From contig NZ_JAPDHV010000003.1 in NCBI RefSeq assembly GCF_025971925.1, positions 321,558 through 385,557 on the forward strand: a stretch of DNA of 64,000 nt, given 5' to 3'. The DNA is from Chryseobacterium oryctis (GTDB lineage Bacteria; Bacteroidota; Bacteroidia; Flavobacteriales; Weeksellaceae). Shown here one piece after another: positions 23,947-33,483 of the stretch. Made by a program: the position numbers and the translations under genes. Position 1 is the first letter of the stretch. Each line of letters opens with the position of its first letter. Under the pieces are notes generated by a model. The model saw nothing but the letters and a program-made list of their open reading frames with translations. It did not search any database and was not told where the DNA came from.

Positions 23947-26916
23947 TTACGGACACGTAGGTTCATTAAAACATCTCCAAGCTCCATCGGAATAAATTTT
24001 CAGGCATTTATCCGTTGTATCATACACCATCATTCCTTCTTGTGGCTTGGTAATATTTCCGAGATTGGCTTTGGCAATTCTGGTGACTACAAACCCTTTG
24101 GTGTTGGATTCCAGTGCAATATGTCCGGATTTTCTTACCATTGGCCAGTTGTCTGCATCGTCGGCTCCGGCTCTTTTCAGTAAAGTGATACCAACTTTGG
24201 TATCGGTGCCGCCGATTCCCGGTGATGCAGGGTCGTTCAGGCAATAGCCTTCCAGCTTTATGGTTACGGTTGCTTCGGCACTGTTGGTACAAGTTCCGTC
24301 TACAATATATTTGAACTCATAAGTTCCTCCGTTGGCAAATTGTCCGTACCAGTTGTTACCCATTAATAATCCTGTATTATTTTCATCAGTCCAATAGCCG
24401 TGTGCATCGTAAGGCGGAGTAAGATAATCGAAAAGATTGATTGGTCCCGTCAATGTATTCTGCTGAATGGTTACGGATTGTCCGGTTCCGGCGTTCGGTG
24501 TGTTTTCCATTCCTGCCGTAAGGTTGAAAGACAGCACATTATTAATACAAGAATTAGGATTTGGATTATAGGTCAGATGTGCTTCATAAAGACCAATATC
24601 CGTTGCGGAAGTGTAGGGTGTGAAAGGGAAACTATGCCCGAAAACACCTGTGCTTACTCCGTTTTTATACCATTCTACGGTAAGATAAGACGCTCCGCTT
24701 ACGTATAGCTTACCGTTTTCGCCTTCACAAAGGTTGCTGGCTCGGATAATCGGCATTTTGGTGGTAATTACTCTTAAGGTTACTGTGATTACATCCAGAC
24801 ATTGGGAGTCGGTAATCTCTACTTTGTAGCTTCCTTCTGCCAAGTTTGTAAATACAGGATCGGTTCCGTTATCTATTATAAATGACTGACCGTCTTTTTC
24901 TATAATTTTATAGGTAAGCGTTCCAATACCTGTGGCATCTAACAGTAGATTAAAAGTACCATTAGGACAGGAAGTGGTGTAGTAGTCATTTAGTTTGATA
25001 GCACCATCCGGAATATTAAATTCCTCCACTACAAGATATCGGGCAGGACAAGCCATTGCTGTACCTCCAAATTTGGACAATCTCGGAATCGCAATTACAC
25101 GAAGATCACCGTGTGCATAGTATTGGGTGCTACTATTATATTCTTGACGTGTATTTGCATTTGCAACATCACCCGTTACACCCGTAGTAGGGTGTCCCCA
25201 AGTATTCTGAGCCGGATACCATTTTTGAAGATAGTAATTTACGTTATTACTGGCTCCAATGCCCGAAACGGTAGCAGATACATTCAACGTAAAATAGCCA
25301 CCACAAAAACGGGTATAGGTTACGTTGTGAGAAAGAACTTCTACTTTTTTAGTAGCGTCAATATTCCGTGTAAATTCCTGTCCGCAGGTGTTGGTTACTT
25401 GAAATGTGTATATTCCTGTTGGTACTCGCATCCTCAATTCCTTTTTTCCTGTAGAGGGATTTGTTACAATATAAGCCGATGCGTCAAAGGGTAGCGGTCC
25501 ATAGGTATCGATAAATTCTTGTGGAGCTTGGGTAATGATTGCTTGGGCAATTCCAATAGTATTACCATTGTCATAATAGAATCCTATATTGTGCCATCCT
25601 TCTTCACAGTCTGGATCATTATAGGCAGAAGGAGACTGTGGAGCTGGTTGAGTAAACGTATAGATTTTTGTTACAGAAGCACCACATTCATTAGTAACTT
25701 TTATGGTATAGCTTCCTGCTGGAACGGGCTGGTACTGACCGCCAAATGCTATCTCGGAACCGCCTGTGTATGCTTCTGGCAGTGTATTATAGGTATGGCT
25801 GTATGCTCCGTTTACAAAATCCGGATTGTATTCCCAAGGTTTAAACCCTGCAGGATAGCTGATAAATTCCACGGTGGTTTCTGCATCGATGAAATAATCA
25901 GAGAAATTTAATATTCTAAGGTATCTGGCGTTGCATTCTCCAAAAGAAGAACTAAAATTGAAATTCGGATTGTAGTTAATGGTTCTTGTATAGGTTGCAG
26001 TTACTCCGCAAGCATCCGTTGTTGTTGCAGTATGAGTTAGCTGATCACCCGGATTGAAATTGGTAATCGTTATCGGAATACCAGCAGAGGCTTCTGCTGA
26101 ATTAGTTATCATCATATTCGACTGTAAGACTACTACTCCCGTAACGGCATTTTTTACTTCTACATTCAGTTGTACAGGATACTGAAAAACTTTAATATAA
26201 CTTGGACTTGAAGCATTATTTTGGGTTGCGGTTACTCCTTGTTTGTATGAAATGGTATTACAAGAAGTTAAACTTAATTGTATGCTAGTATTAGGTCTTA
26301 CAATACTGGTACTTACGACTACATTTACATCTTTCACGGTTGTATTCCCACAAATATCCTCTACTGCTAAGCGGTAAGTTCCTGCCGCAATCGGAGAGGT
26401 AAAATTGGGAGAGGTCTGGAACGGAAAAATAACCGAATTACTGAGATTCCGAAGCTCGTAGCGTGCCGGCTGACCACTCCCTGCTACATTTACAACAAAC
26501 GTTGCTTTGTCGCCACAAACGGTAGTAGGCGTAATGCTTATGTTTTGAGCAGTAATCGCAGTAAAATTGTTTCCAATACTAAAATTGTACGGAGTAAGAT
26601 TGGTAGGAACACCTCCTAAACTATGTACCACCTGTAGTCGGTAATTTCCTTGCGGAAGGTTACTTTCGGTATGTGATGTTGTTGTGGCTGTTGCATCTTC
26701 TGATGCGGTTCGGTAAGGAGTAGTTGTATCTGGAAGTTTATAGAGTAAAAAATCTACGGTAGCTCCGGGTACTGTATTATTAACAGTAAAAGCTGCTGCT
26801 CCCGTCCCAGCACAAAACTCGGGTGTGGTGGTGGCTGTGATTGTAAACTGGGCATTCAGTCCTACGGCTAACAGCAGGAGCAGGGTAGTGAATACCCATC
26901 TCATTTTTTGTTTCAT
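23947..26916 (-). CDS. Large secreted Ig-like surface protein
   Basis: A 989-residue protein starting at MKQKMRWVF; the frame opens 12 codons earlier, but the signal peptide follows this Met directly. After the signal peptide it shows many beta-sandwich units of the gliding-motility/SprB-like repeat kind (TCGDKATFVVNVAGSG, NTCGQEFTR, ECGASVTKIYTFTQP), where each unit holds a Cys-Gly pair. The C terminus carries the shared module VGITLLKRAGADDADNWP ... GHIALES ... EGMMVYDTTDKCLKIYSDGA. It is probably exported and surface exposed as an adhesin-like filament. I see no certain T9SS sorting domain. Confidence 0.8.
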   Translation of the reverse strand: MKQKMRWVFTTLLLLLAVGLNAQFTITATTTPEFCAGTGAAAFTVNNTVPGATVDFLLYKLPDTTTPYRTASEDATATTTSHTESNLPQGNYRLQVVHSLGGVPTNLTPYNFSIGNNFTAITAQNISITPTTVCGDKATFVVNVAGSGQPARYELRNLSNSVIFPFQTSPNFTSPIAAGTYRLAVEDICGNTTVKDVNVVVSTSIVRPNTSIQLSLTSCNTISYKQGVTATQNNASSPSYIKVFQYPVQLNVEVKNAVTGVVVLQSNMMITNSAEASAGIPITITNFNPGDQLTHTATTTDACGVTATYTRTINYNPNFNFSSSFGECNARYLRILNFSDYFIDAETTVEFISYPAGFKPWEYNPDFVNGAYSHTYNTLPEAYTGGSEIAFGGQYQPVPAGSYTIKVTNECGASVTKIYTFTQPAPQSPSAYNDPDCEEGWHNIGFYYDNGNTIGIAQAIITQAPQEFIDTYGPLPFDASAYIVTNPSTGKKELRMRVPTGIYTFQVTNTCGQEFTRNIDATKKVEVLSHNVTYTRFCGGYFTLNVSATVSGIGASNNVNYYLQKWYPAQNTWGHPTTGVTGDVANANTRQEYNSSTQYYAHGDLRVIAIPRLSKFGGTAMACPARYLVVEEFNIPDGAIKLNDYYTTSCPNGTFNLLLDATGIGTLTYKIIEKDGQSFIIDNGTDPVFTNLAEGSYKVEITDSQCLDVITVTLRVITTKMPIIRASNLCEGENGKLYVSGASYLTVEWYKNGVSTGVFGHSFPFTPYTSATDIGLYEAHLTYNPNPNSCINNVLSFNLTAGMENTPNAGTGQSVTIQQNTLTGPINLFDYLTPPYDAHGYWTDENNTGLLMGNNWYGQFANGGTYEFKYIVDGTCTNSAEATVTIKLEGYCLNDPASPGIGGTDTKVGITLLKRAGADDADNWPMVRKSGHIALESNTKGFVVTRIAKANLGNITKPQEGMMVYDTTDKCLKIYSDGAWRCFNEPTCP

Positions 26917-27114
26917 TGTGTTTAATAACTTAAGCGTTAATGTTAATCTCAATTTGTTTTAATTGTTTATCAAATTTTTTTAATAAAGTTTTCTTTGAAA
27001 ACTTTATTAATGATTAATCATTAACGATTTTTTTTATCCCCTTTCCGAAAGAGGGAAAACAGCGTTTCCTGTTTTTGAATTCAGCAAAGCTGTCCCTCTT
27101 TGGAAAAGATTTGT

Positions 27115-27675
27115 TTACTTCCAGTAATTCCACACCTCTCCGTTGAATACCGCAAGGGATTTACTTACTGTATCATAACACATCATTCCCGGATACGGGG
27201 ATTTTACTGTTGTGTGCGGATTGGCGATTCTCGGCAGAATTACTGCTTTGTCTGCTGATTCCAATACCAGAACGCCTTTAGCGTCGCTTGTGGGAGAGCC
27301 AATAATTACACCCTGATTCTGTGTACTTTCAGCAGATGTATTATCTGTTATCTGTGTGGTAATGCCTGCATCAGAAAGTTCCACCCATTTATCGTTTTCG
27401 TACATTTTAACTTTACTATCCGATTTATCGAAAAGGAAAGTTCCGTTGTTGTGGGTTGCTGTTGCGGCTAATGCTTTTGTATTATCGGTAACAGCCGGTA
27501 AAATAATGCCCTGGCTGTTTGCTCCTGTTCCTTCTACTTTATTTCCATTGGTATCACTGTTGAAATCCAAAATTGTTGATGTTCCTTCTACGCTTTGTTT
27601 TCCGCCGATGGAAACTTGTGCGTTCGCTGTAATAGCAGCGAATACTACAAATAATGTTGTAATATATTTTGTCAT
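27115..27675 (-). CDS. Small secreted surface-module protein, paralogue
   Basis: A 186-residue protein, paralogous to 23005-23547. The signal peptide (MTKYITTLFVVFAA, cut after ANAQ) is followed by QSVEGTSTILDF, GIILPAVTD and the C-terminal module VLVLESADKAVILPRI ... GMMCYDTVSKSLAVFNG. It lies 186 bases after the 664-residue gene. The two paralogues flank the large Ig-like gene, as if one unit had been duplicated. Confidence 0.75.
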   Translation of the reverse strand: MTKYITTLFVVFAAITANAQVSIGGKQSVEGTSTILDFNSDTNGNKVEGTGANSQGIILPAVTDNTKALAATATHNNGTFLFDKSDSKVKMYENDKWVELSDAGITTQITDNTSAESTQNQGVIIGSPTSDAKGVLVLESADKAVILPRIANPHTTVKSPYPGMMCYDTVSKSLAVFNGEVWNYWK

Positions 27676-27703
27676 TTTTTTTATTAATTAGCCTCCCCCC
27701 TAA

Positions 27704-27785
27704 CCCCCTCCAAAGGAGGGGGAATTGAGGAGTGTGGTTAGATTATGTTTTAATTTTTTAGGCTGAGGTTGAGGCTCAGCGTTTT
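27704..27785. repeat. Hairpin repeats between surface genes
   Basis: CCCCCTCC/GGAGGGGG (27704-27722) and GGCTGAGGTTGAGGCTCAGC (27761-27780). The second matches 23763 with one change (A to G). They lie between the 664-residue and 186-residue genes. Confidence 0.55.
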
Positions 27786-27864
27786 GTCATTATTTCATTG
27801 TAGAAAACTAAATTTCGTTTCATTAAAATTTTAGTAATGTCAAAAAATTTAAGTTTTATTTAAA

Positions 27865-29859
27865 TTATACTCCTTGAGCATCCATTGTTATCTGAGATAC
27901 AATTAAGCACGAATGTCCATTTAATTCAAATTGAAAATACGCAGCACCACCGTTGTCGACAGTACCTGAAACGGTTATTATGAATTCTCCGCTTCCATTA
28001 GCAAGAGTTCCTGCTGATAAAGAAGCTGTAAGTCCTGATAATCCAAGTGAATCTATTGAATTCATAATCTGTTGTGCATAAGTAGCTCCGTCTCCGTTGG
28101 AATAAGGAAGGGTAATCGTAAAGTTTATGTCTGGACCCTGTGTATCACCCGATATTACTAAATCGGAGCAATTAAGCGTGAATTCAGCGGTATTACAGCT
28201 TTTCTCAATACATTTCCACTTTTCTCCGTTGAAGAGCTTTACACATTTATCCTGAATATCATAGACCAGCATCCCTTCTCTAGGCTCTTCTATCGCATCA
28301 TCAAAATCAGGAGACCCGGTTGTACCACCCACGTGAGGTACTCTTGTGATAACGAATCCTTTTTCTTTAGATTCTAATGCGATAAAGCCATTGGGAATAT
28401 TGGCTGGCCAGTTATCTTGTTTTTGCTGAACCGTGATTCCAACTTTGGTAGGGATACCATTTGCTGTAAAATCTCCAGGCTGGGTACAAGTGGTATCGCA
28501 AGGAGGTAAAATAGTAACATTCACAAATGCTGTAGAATTATCGGTATTATAACAATTGTTCACCGTATCGTGGAAGAAAGCGTAGTATGTTCCTGAAACC
28601 GTTACATTGGTTGGATCTGCTACCTGTGTTCCGGCTTGTCTGTCTGGTGTTGTCCACCATTGTAGTTCTACACCTGTTGGAAATGTTCCTGTGTACATAC
28701 TGTTTAGGTTTACGGAAGTTTCTCCTGAGTTGGTGCAATCTGGGCAATCATCAATCGTTACCGTTACAGCCACAGAAGCTGGACTATATACACCATTTGA
28801 ATCATAATAGAACGCATAATAAGTTCCTGCACCTGCCGTTGCAATCTGAGCCGCAGTAAGTGCTGTTCCTGTATGAGTGTTGTTGGTAAACCATCTTAAT
28901 TCTGATCCTGAAGGAGTTGTACCCGTATGAGCATCTTCCAGATTAACAGTTGTTAAAGGGCAGTCATTTGCTAAATTTTGTACAGGCGGTGCTCCAACGG
29001 TATGAGGAGGATTATATACCTGACAAGATGCCAAATCCATATCACCTCCTGTTGGATACACATAGGTTGTTTTTAAAGAACCAGCTCCCGTATCAGGGTT
29101 TATTTCATAAAGCCTCGCGTTAGTCGAGGTTGAGCTCTGATATAACAAGTATATTTTATCATTATAAAAAGCAAGACCTTGAATAGCATTCACAGAGCTC
29201 GGAATACCGGTAATAGCTCTGACAAAAGTAGCTTTTCTCGTATTCAGATCAATAGAATACAGTCTTTTTGTAGTTGAAATATATGTGTTAGTGGAGGTAT
29301 CCAAAACTGCGGAATAAGCAATCAGATAGTATTTTCCGTTGGTATCAAAGAAGCTATCGGTAGAAATATAAGTGCTTGAACTATGGAAAAAAGTATCTCC
29401 TGTAATAGTTCCCAAATCTTGATAAGACGGATAAACCTGATATAACTTCCTTGCGTTAGTAGCTCCTCCTTTTACCGAATATACTTTTCCGTCCACAGGA
29501 TTAGCGGTTAAACCTCCATAACCCGGTGAGGTTACAGAAGTAGCAGTATTATTGACATAAACATAGCCGGAGCTTGAGTTTTTAGTAGTAACCCAAATAT
29601 TTTGTCCGGAACCATTAGGGTCTATCCCTACAGCAAGAGAAGCATTGGCTCCAGTTGAAACATTCATCACTTTGTTAGTAGAAGTACTCGTCAAACTACC
29701 TCCGGATAAAGATGATATGTCATAGATTGCATTTCTTGATTCGCTTATCAGATAAAGATTATCGCAAGATGGAGTCTGTGCAAAACCCATATATCCTACA
29801 AACAAGAGTGTCAGTAGAATACACCTTTTAAACTGAGTGAAAATATTTTTATTTTTCAT
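27865..29859 (-). CDS. Secreted surface protein with Ig-like and trailer modules
   Basis: A 664-residue protein with a signal peptide (MKNKNIFTQFKRCIL, cut after GFAQ). Residues 30-300 resemble a beta-propeller-like array (LYLISESRNAIYDIS, then NGKYYLIAYSAV and NDKIYLLYQSS), followed by two units with the SGTYYAFYYDSNGVYSP / SGTYYAFFHD pattern. The region 455-560 is the shared module VGITVQQKQDNWP ... GFIALESKEKGFVITRVP ... EGMLVYDIQDKCVKLFNG, and about 110 residues follow it. Likely an exported adhesin-like protein; the exact role is unknown. It begins 15 bases after the 537-residue gene. Confidence 0.75.
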   Translation of the reverse strand: MKNKNIFTQFKRCILLTLLFVGYMGFAQTPSCDNLYLISESRNAIYDISSLSGGSLTSTSTNKVMNVSTGANASLAVGIDPNGSGQNIWVTTKNSSSGYVYVNNTATSVTSPGYGGLTANPVDGKVYSVKGGATNARKLYQVYPSYQDLGTITGDTFFHSSSTYISTDSFFDTNGKYYLIAYSAVLDTSTNTYISTTKRLYSIDLNTRKATFVRAITGIPSSVNAIQGLAFYNDKIYLLYQSSTSTNARLYEINPDTGAGSLKTTYVYPTGGDMDLASCQVYNPPHTVGAPPVQNLANDCPLTTVNLEDAHTGTTPSGSELRWFTNNTHTGTALTAAQIATAGAGTYYAFYYDSNGVYSPASVAVTVTIDDCPDCTNSGETSVNLNSMYTGTFPTGVELQWWTTPDRQAGTQVADPTNVTVSGTYYAFFHDTVNNCYNTDNSTAFVNVTILPPCDTTCTQPGDFTANGIPTKVGITVQQKQDNWPANIPNGFIALESKEKGFVITRVPHVGGTTGSPDFDDAIEEPREGMLVYDIQDKCVKLFNGEKWKCIEKSCNTAEFTLNCSDLVISGDTQGPDINFTITLPYSNGDGATYAQQIMNSIDSLGLSGLTASLSAGTLANGSGEFIITVSGTVDNGGAAYFQFELNGHSCLIVSQITMDAQGV

Positions 29860-29874
29860 TTTCCTGTATTAAAA

Positions 29875-31488
29875 TTAGTTAGACAGAGTATTACCGGTTA
29901 AAGGAACTTGTGCCGTACCCGCCTGACAACAAGTGCCAATTGTTACCGTTACTGCAGATGCGGGGCTGTAGCAGAGTCCCACACTATCATAATAAAACAC
30001 ATAATATGTACCAGCACCAGCCTGCGTTACCGCTGTGCCTGATAAAGCCGTACCAGTATGTGTATTGTTGGTAAACCATACTAGTGATGTACTCCCTGAA
30101 GGTAATGTCCCTGTAAAGGCTGTGGTAAGGTTAACTGTAGTTGATGGACATGCATTACTGATGCTGCTTTTAACAGGCGGCGCAATAATACCTGCAGCAC
30201 AAGATTTGATAGCAAAGCGCAGAGTATTAACGTTTGTAGCACCAGCAGTGTAATTAAAAACACCATTAGGAGTACCATCAGAGGTAGTACTATTTAAACC
30301 CTCGGCAACAATGCCCCACCCCGTATTGAGCTCTATTATTATTGGATTGGTAATCGTCGTTGTTCCTACGAAACCAGCATTTTTACTTAGGATAAAATTA
30401 TAGTTATTACCTTCCAGCAATTTTCCTGCAAGTATGGTAAAATTACCACTTGCATCTACTGCGACTACATCTACTACCATATTGTTGGAGGTATCCACCA
30501 CGTTCATCCACAAACCTCCGCCTTGTGTACCCGTAGTACTGTTAAGTGCAGGAGTTACTACTTTTCCTGAAATTGCAGGCGAAGCAAAAGGCAAAAGAGC
30601 ATAAAAATTCATATCACCACCAGAAAACTTTGTAGAATTGCTACGGGTATAAGTAATAGAGGGATTAGACCCCGTACCGTATCTGTTTCCAATAATGTGT
30701 GTTATACCATCTGGTTCATTTGACGGATACGTTGATCCATTTGGCAGTGTAACATTTGTGTTATTTGTAATGCGAGCATTCTGAACGGCAATCCATCCTG
30801 ATGATAATGTGTAATCTGTATCTTGGCTAACAATATTTGCAGTAAGATAAAGTATGTCTGCATCTGTTCTACCCAACGGAGAGGCAGATTTAGTCCCTGT
30901 AAAAGTATAGGACGTATTGGAAGTTCCTGAATACATATTCTCACCAGAATCATTTTTGACCGATTTCACATTTTCATATACAGAAACAATTACCGACATT
31001 TCGTCACCATCCGTTTTAGGATTATTAAGGTCTGTAAAGCTTATTTCTAAATTACCCGTTGCGGTATCAGGAATCATATAATACCAATCTTGATGATCAT
31101 TCATTAAATAATTTCTTCTTGGATTTGACTCAAATTCACTATACCAATATCCTCCTAAAAAAGATGATTCGGCTATTGCAATTCCATTTACTTTTACATG
31201 GGTATAATTAAGATTATTACCAATACTGTTGTTCGCAACATAGCCGTCAATATTACTTGGCCAATTGGTATTATAGGGATTTTGCACTCTTTCAATTGCT
31301 TCGGAAATTACCAATACTCGATTCTTGTTGGTAGTTCCTGCTGGGATTGCATAAGTAATAGTACCTACTGTATTTTTACCCACAGCAGAATATTTTGCCG
31401 AACCAATCAATGTAGGCTTAGGCAGCTGCGCAAAGATGCAGGCAGAAAATAATGCCAGCATTATGCTCAAAAAGGTTTTAAAATTCAT
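29875..31488 (-). CDS. Secreted surface protein, first of the pair
   Basis: A 537-residue protein starting at MNFKTFLSI; the frame opens 17 codons earlier. A signal peptide (cut after IFAQ) precedes beta-rich units (TYAIPAGTTNKNRVLVISEA, a region ending SGKVVTPALNS) and one SGTYYVFYYDSVGLCYSP unit like those of the next gene, then ends in CCQAGTAQVPLTGNTLSN. It may export with the 664-residue protein, because only 15 bases separate them. The abrupt end without the shared module suggests that an ancestral longer gene may have been split. Confidence 0.7.
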   Translation of the reverse strand: MNFKTFLSIMLALFSACIFAQLPKPTLIGSAKYSAVGKNTVGTITYAIPAGTTNKNRVLVISEAIERVQNPYNTNWPSNIDGYVANNSIGNNLNYTHVKVNGIAIAESSFLGGYWYSEFESNPRRNYLMNDHQDWYYMIPDTATGNLEISFTDLNNPKTDGDEMSVIVSVYENVKSVKNDSGENMYSGTSNTSYTFTGTKSASPLGRTDADILYLTANIVSQDTDYTLSSGWIAVQNARITNNTNVTLPNGSTYPSNEPDGITHIIGNRYGTGSNPSITYTRSNSTKFSGGDMNFYALLPFASPAISGKVVTPALNSTTGTQGGGLWMNVVDTSNNMVVDVVAVDASGNFTILAGKLLEGNNYNFILSKNAGFVGTTTITNPIIIELNTGWGIVAEGLNSTTSDGTPNGVFNYTAGATNVNTLRFAIKSCAAGIIAPPVKSSISNACPSTTVNLTTAFTGTLPSGSTSLVWFTNNTHTGTALSGTAVTQAGAGTYYVFYYDSVGLCYSPASAVTVTIGTCCQAGTAQVPLTGNTLSN

Positions 31489-31612
31489 TATTAAAAGTTT
31501 ATAATTAAAAGAGAATGGATTTAAATGTTCATTAAACATTGATCACCAGAAACCGAGAAAAGCCTTACCATAATTAAAAATCGTGATAAGAGATATAAAA
31601 GAAAAAAAAGGT

Positions 31613-32230
31613 TTACCCCACAGGAGGTGGTCTTACAGAAAAAAAAGACAAATTTCGGGAAGAAATAGCTACCGCATTGTCATAAAGAGAATAATCGTAA
31701 TATAAAACGATTGGATGAGGTTTTGTAAAATAAGAACTACTTTCAATAAAAGCTTTAATCTGGAATTGGGAATAAGAAATAGGCAAAGCAATTGCGATAT
31801 TTCTACTTATTTGGCTAAAAAACAAGCCTTCTGAATTAGCCGATTTTATACTAATTTTCTGTACAACATTTGCCGCCTGTTGTGGTATTACTTTTCTTGC
31901 AGCTACTTTAGATTTTAATCCAGATTTTGAAGCTGCATAATTGCTTGTTTTTTTATTAGATTTTTGTTTAGTTTCAATAATTTGAATGCTTTCCGAATTG
32001 AAGTTGGAGACCAAAGTGCCGGAACTTACGTAAATTTTGGTTTTCTCAGAAGATTCCGGCGGAAGCTGTTCTGCATTTACAATTTTTTCTCCGTTTATAT
32101 GGAGGTTTGCTTCTTTTTCAATATGGATTTGAGAAGCACCGGTTATGGTTTGAGAGTATAAGGGAAGGGAAAACAAAAATGAGAGCAATATACCGAAAAC
32201 TCTTTCCTTCGTAATAAGGAAAGAGTGCAT
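31613..32230 (-). CDS. Secreted protein of the surface block, unknown function
   Basis: A 205-residue protein starting at MHSFLITKERVF; the frame opens 22 codons earlier, but this Met is followed by the signal peptide (cut after YSQ). The middle is Lys/Ser-rich (QKSNKKTSNYAASKSGLKSK, then VAARK), then beta-rich ending SVRPPPVG, a tail common in small Flavobacteria proteins. It is the first gene of the leftward block and follows the regulatory motif at 32303-32322, so its promoter may lead the transcription of the block. Confidence 0.65.
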   Translation of the reverse strand: MHSFLITKERVFGILLSFLFSLPLYSQTITGASQIHIEKEANLHINGEKIVNAEQLPPESSEKTKIYVSSGTLVSNFNSESIQIIETKQKSNKKTSNYAASKSGLKSKVAARKVIPQQAANVVQKISIKSANSEGLFFSQISRNIAIALPISYSQFQIKAFIESSSYFTKPHPIVLYYDYSLYDNAVAISSRNLSFFSVRPPPVG

Positions 32231-32535
32231 AATATATGGACATTTGTGCCTCTTTTTCATCGACACAAAGAGATATAAAATATGCGTTCCCAACAAAAAA
32301 AGGGGGTATTATTGAGGTATTACCGTCCTTTATAAGGTTGAAAATCAATCAAATAAAAAAACAACACAGACTTATAATTGATATAATATCTTATGTTTTA
32401 CTATGTAAGATTCCAAGAGGTATTATTAAAAAAGTATAATTACATACAATAATTATTAATCTTATTTGCTATAAATTATTGAACTCTTCTATATACATCC
32501 TGCTAAAAATTGTCATTAAAAATATTGCAATTTGT
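32231..32535. promoter_or_regulatory. Intergenic region with the shared 20-base motif
   Basis: GGGGTATTATTGAGGTATTA (32303-32322) lies 73 bases upstream of the surface-block gene start, matching 16966-16985 with one difference. The rest of the 305 bases is AT-rich, with no gene seen. Confidence 0.45.
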
Positions 32536-33483
32536 TTATTTGATTAAACCTAAGTCCAATCCAATATCTACGTAAAGTTTGGAAAAAGGTCTTTTATGAA
32601 TTTCGTCTACATTGGTATAATTACCTAGTATCATACGGTCTATTTCATTTTCGGAAAATACAAGTCCATGTTCTTTATATTTCTCTAAGTAATCTCTATA
32701 TGTAGTTGAATACTTAATTTTACTTTTAATTACAAGCTCCACAACATGATCTGTATGAAGATTATACAGTTCTTGGAGTTTAAACACATCAATATTGCCC
32801 TGAGGCGCTTTAAGATGAACCTCAACTGAATGCTTGTCTAATAATGATCCTAAAATACCACTAGACGTTGGTTTATAAGAAAATAGGAATTGGTCATTTT
32901 CTATTAAATAGGGGTTTATTAACCCTTTGCGTACTGGATCTAGCTCACCTTTTACCTCAAGGCCATTGCATGTCTGACAACTTGGAATTAAGTTATAAAA
33001 AGTCATTGCCAAAAACGGATACTTGGCTTTCGGGTAGAAATGATCAATCTGAGGCTTGACGTTATTCTTTTTAGATAGGTAGTAAATATAGTTTCTGTTA
33101 CAATATGGACATGTATCTATATTAATGCCCGAGATAAAATCATATTTACTAAACACATCTGTTTTATCATAACAACTGGCCACAAAAATATTATACAAAA
33201 TCTTTGAAGAATCGCTATCTGAATTAAAAAAGTCCGGAAAATATTTCTTCATACTAGCAATTGTACTGTGAATACTCTCAGGTTTCAGTAATATCAATTG
33301 TTTAAGATTATCCCCTGTTAAAAGATGCTTCAGGTAGCCTCGCAATATCGTATCTGGAGCAATAGGATTACCATCCTTTTTTATTCCATTTTTTAATACG
33401 TTTTTAATACGTTGTTTAAGAGGTTTTTCTATTTTGATAAAATGTGCCTCAGCAGCGGCTGAATTTTCTTTTAATTTAATCAT
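32536..33483 (-). CDS. HNH endonuclease, Septu PtuB-like
   Basis: A 315-residue protein with an HNH/zinc-finger core: Cys125-x2-Cys128 (CPYCNRN), IDHFYPKAKYPF (Asp147-His148), Asn164 and Cys169-x2-Cys172-Asn (CQTCNG). This arrangement is typical of PtuB of the Septu defence system and of retron Ec78-like effectors. Its start overlaps the end of the ATPase gene by 8 bases. Known: Septu combines an ATPase (PtuA) with an HNH nuclease (PtuB) and blocks phages. No retron reverse transcriptase is nearby. Confidence 0.85.
   Translation of the reverse strand: MIKLKENSAAAEAHFIKIEKPLKQRIKNVLKNGIKKDGNPIAPDTILRGYLKHLLTGDNLKQLILLKPESIHSTIASMKKYFPDFFNSDSDSSKILYNIFVASCYDKTDVFSKYDFISGINIDTCPYCNRNYIYYLSKKNNVKPQIDHFYPKAKYPFLAMTFYNLIPSCQTCNGLEVKGELDPVRKGLINPYLIENDQFLFSYKPTSSGILGSLLDKHSVEVHLKAPQGNIDVFKLQELYNLHTDHVVELVIKSKIKYSTTYRDYLEKYKEHGLVFSENEIDRMILGNYTNVDEIHKRPFSKLYVDIGLDLGLIK

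Noticed and set aside
29860-29874. A frameshift joining the 537- and 664-residue surface proteins
   Set aside because: The second protein begins with its own signal peptide, so they are two genes.
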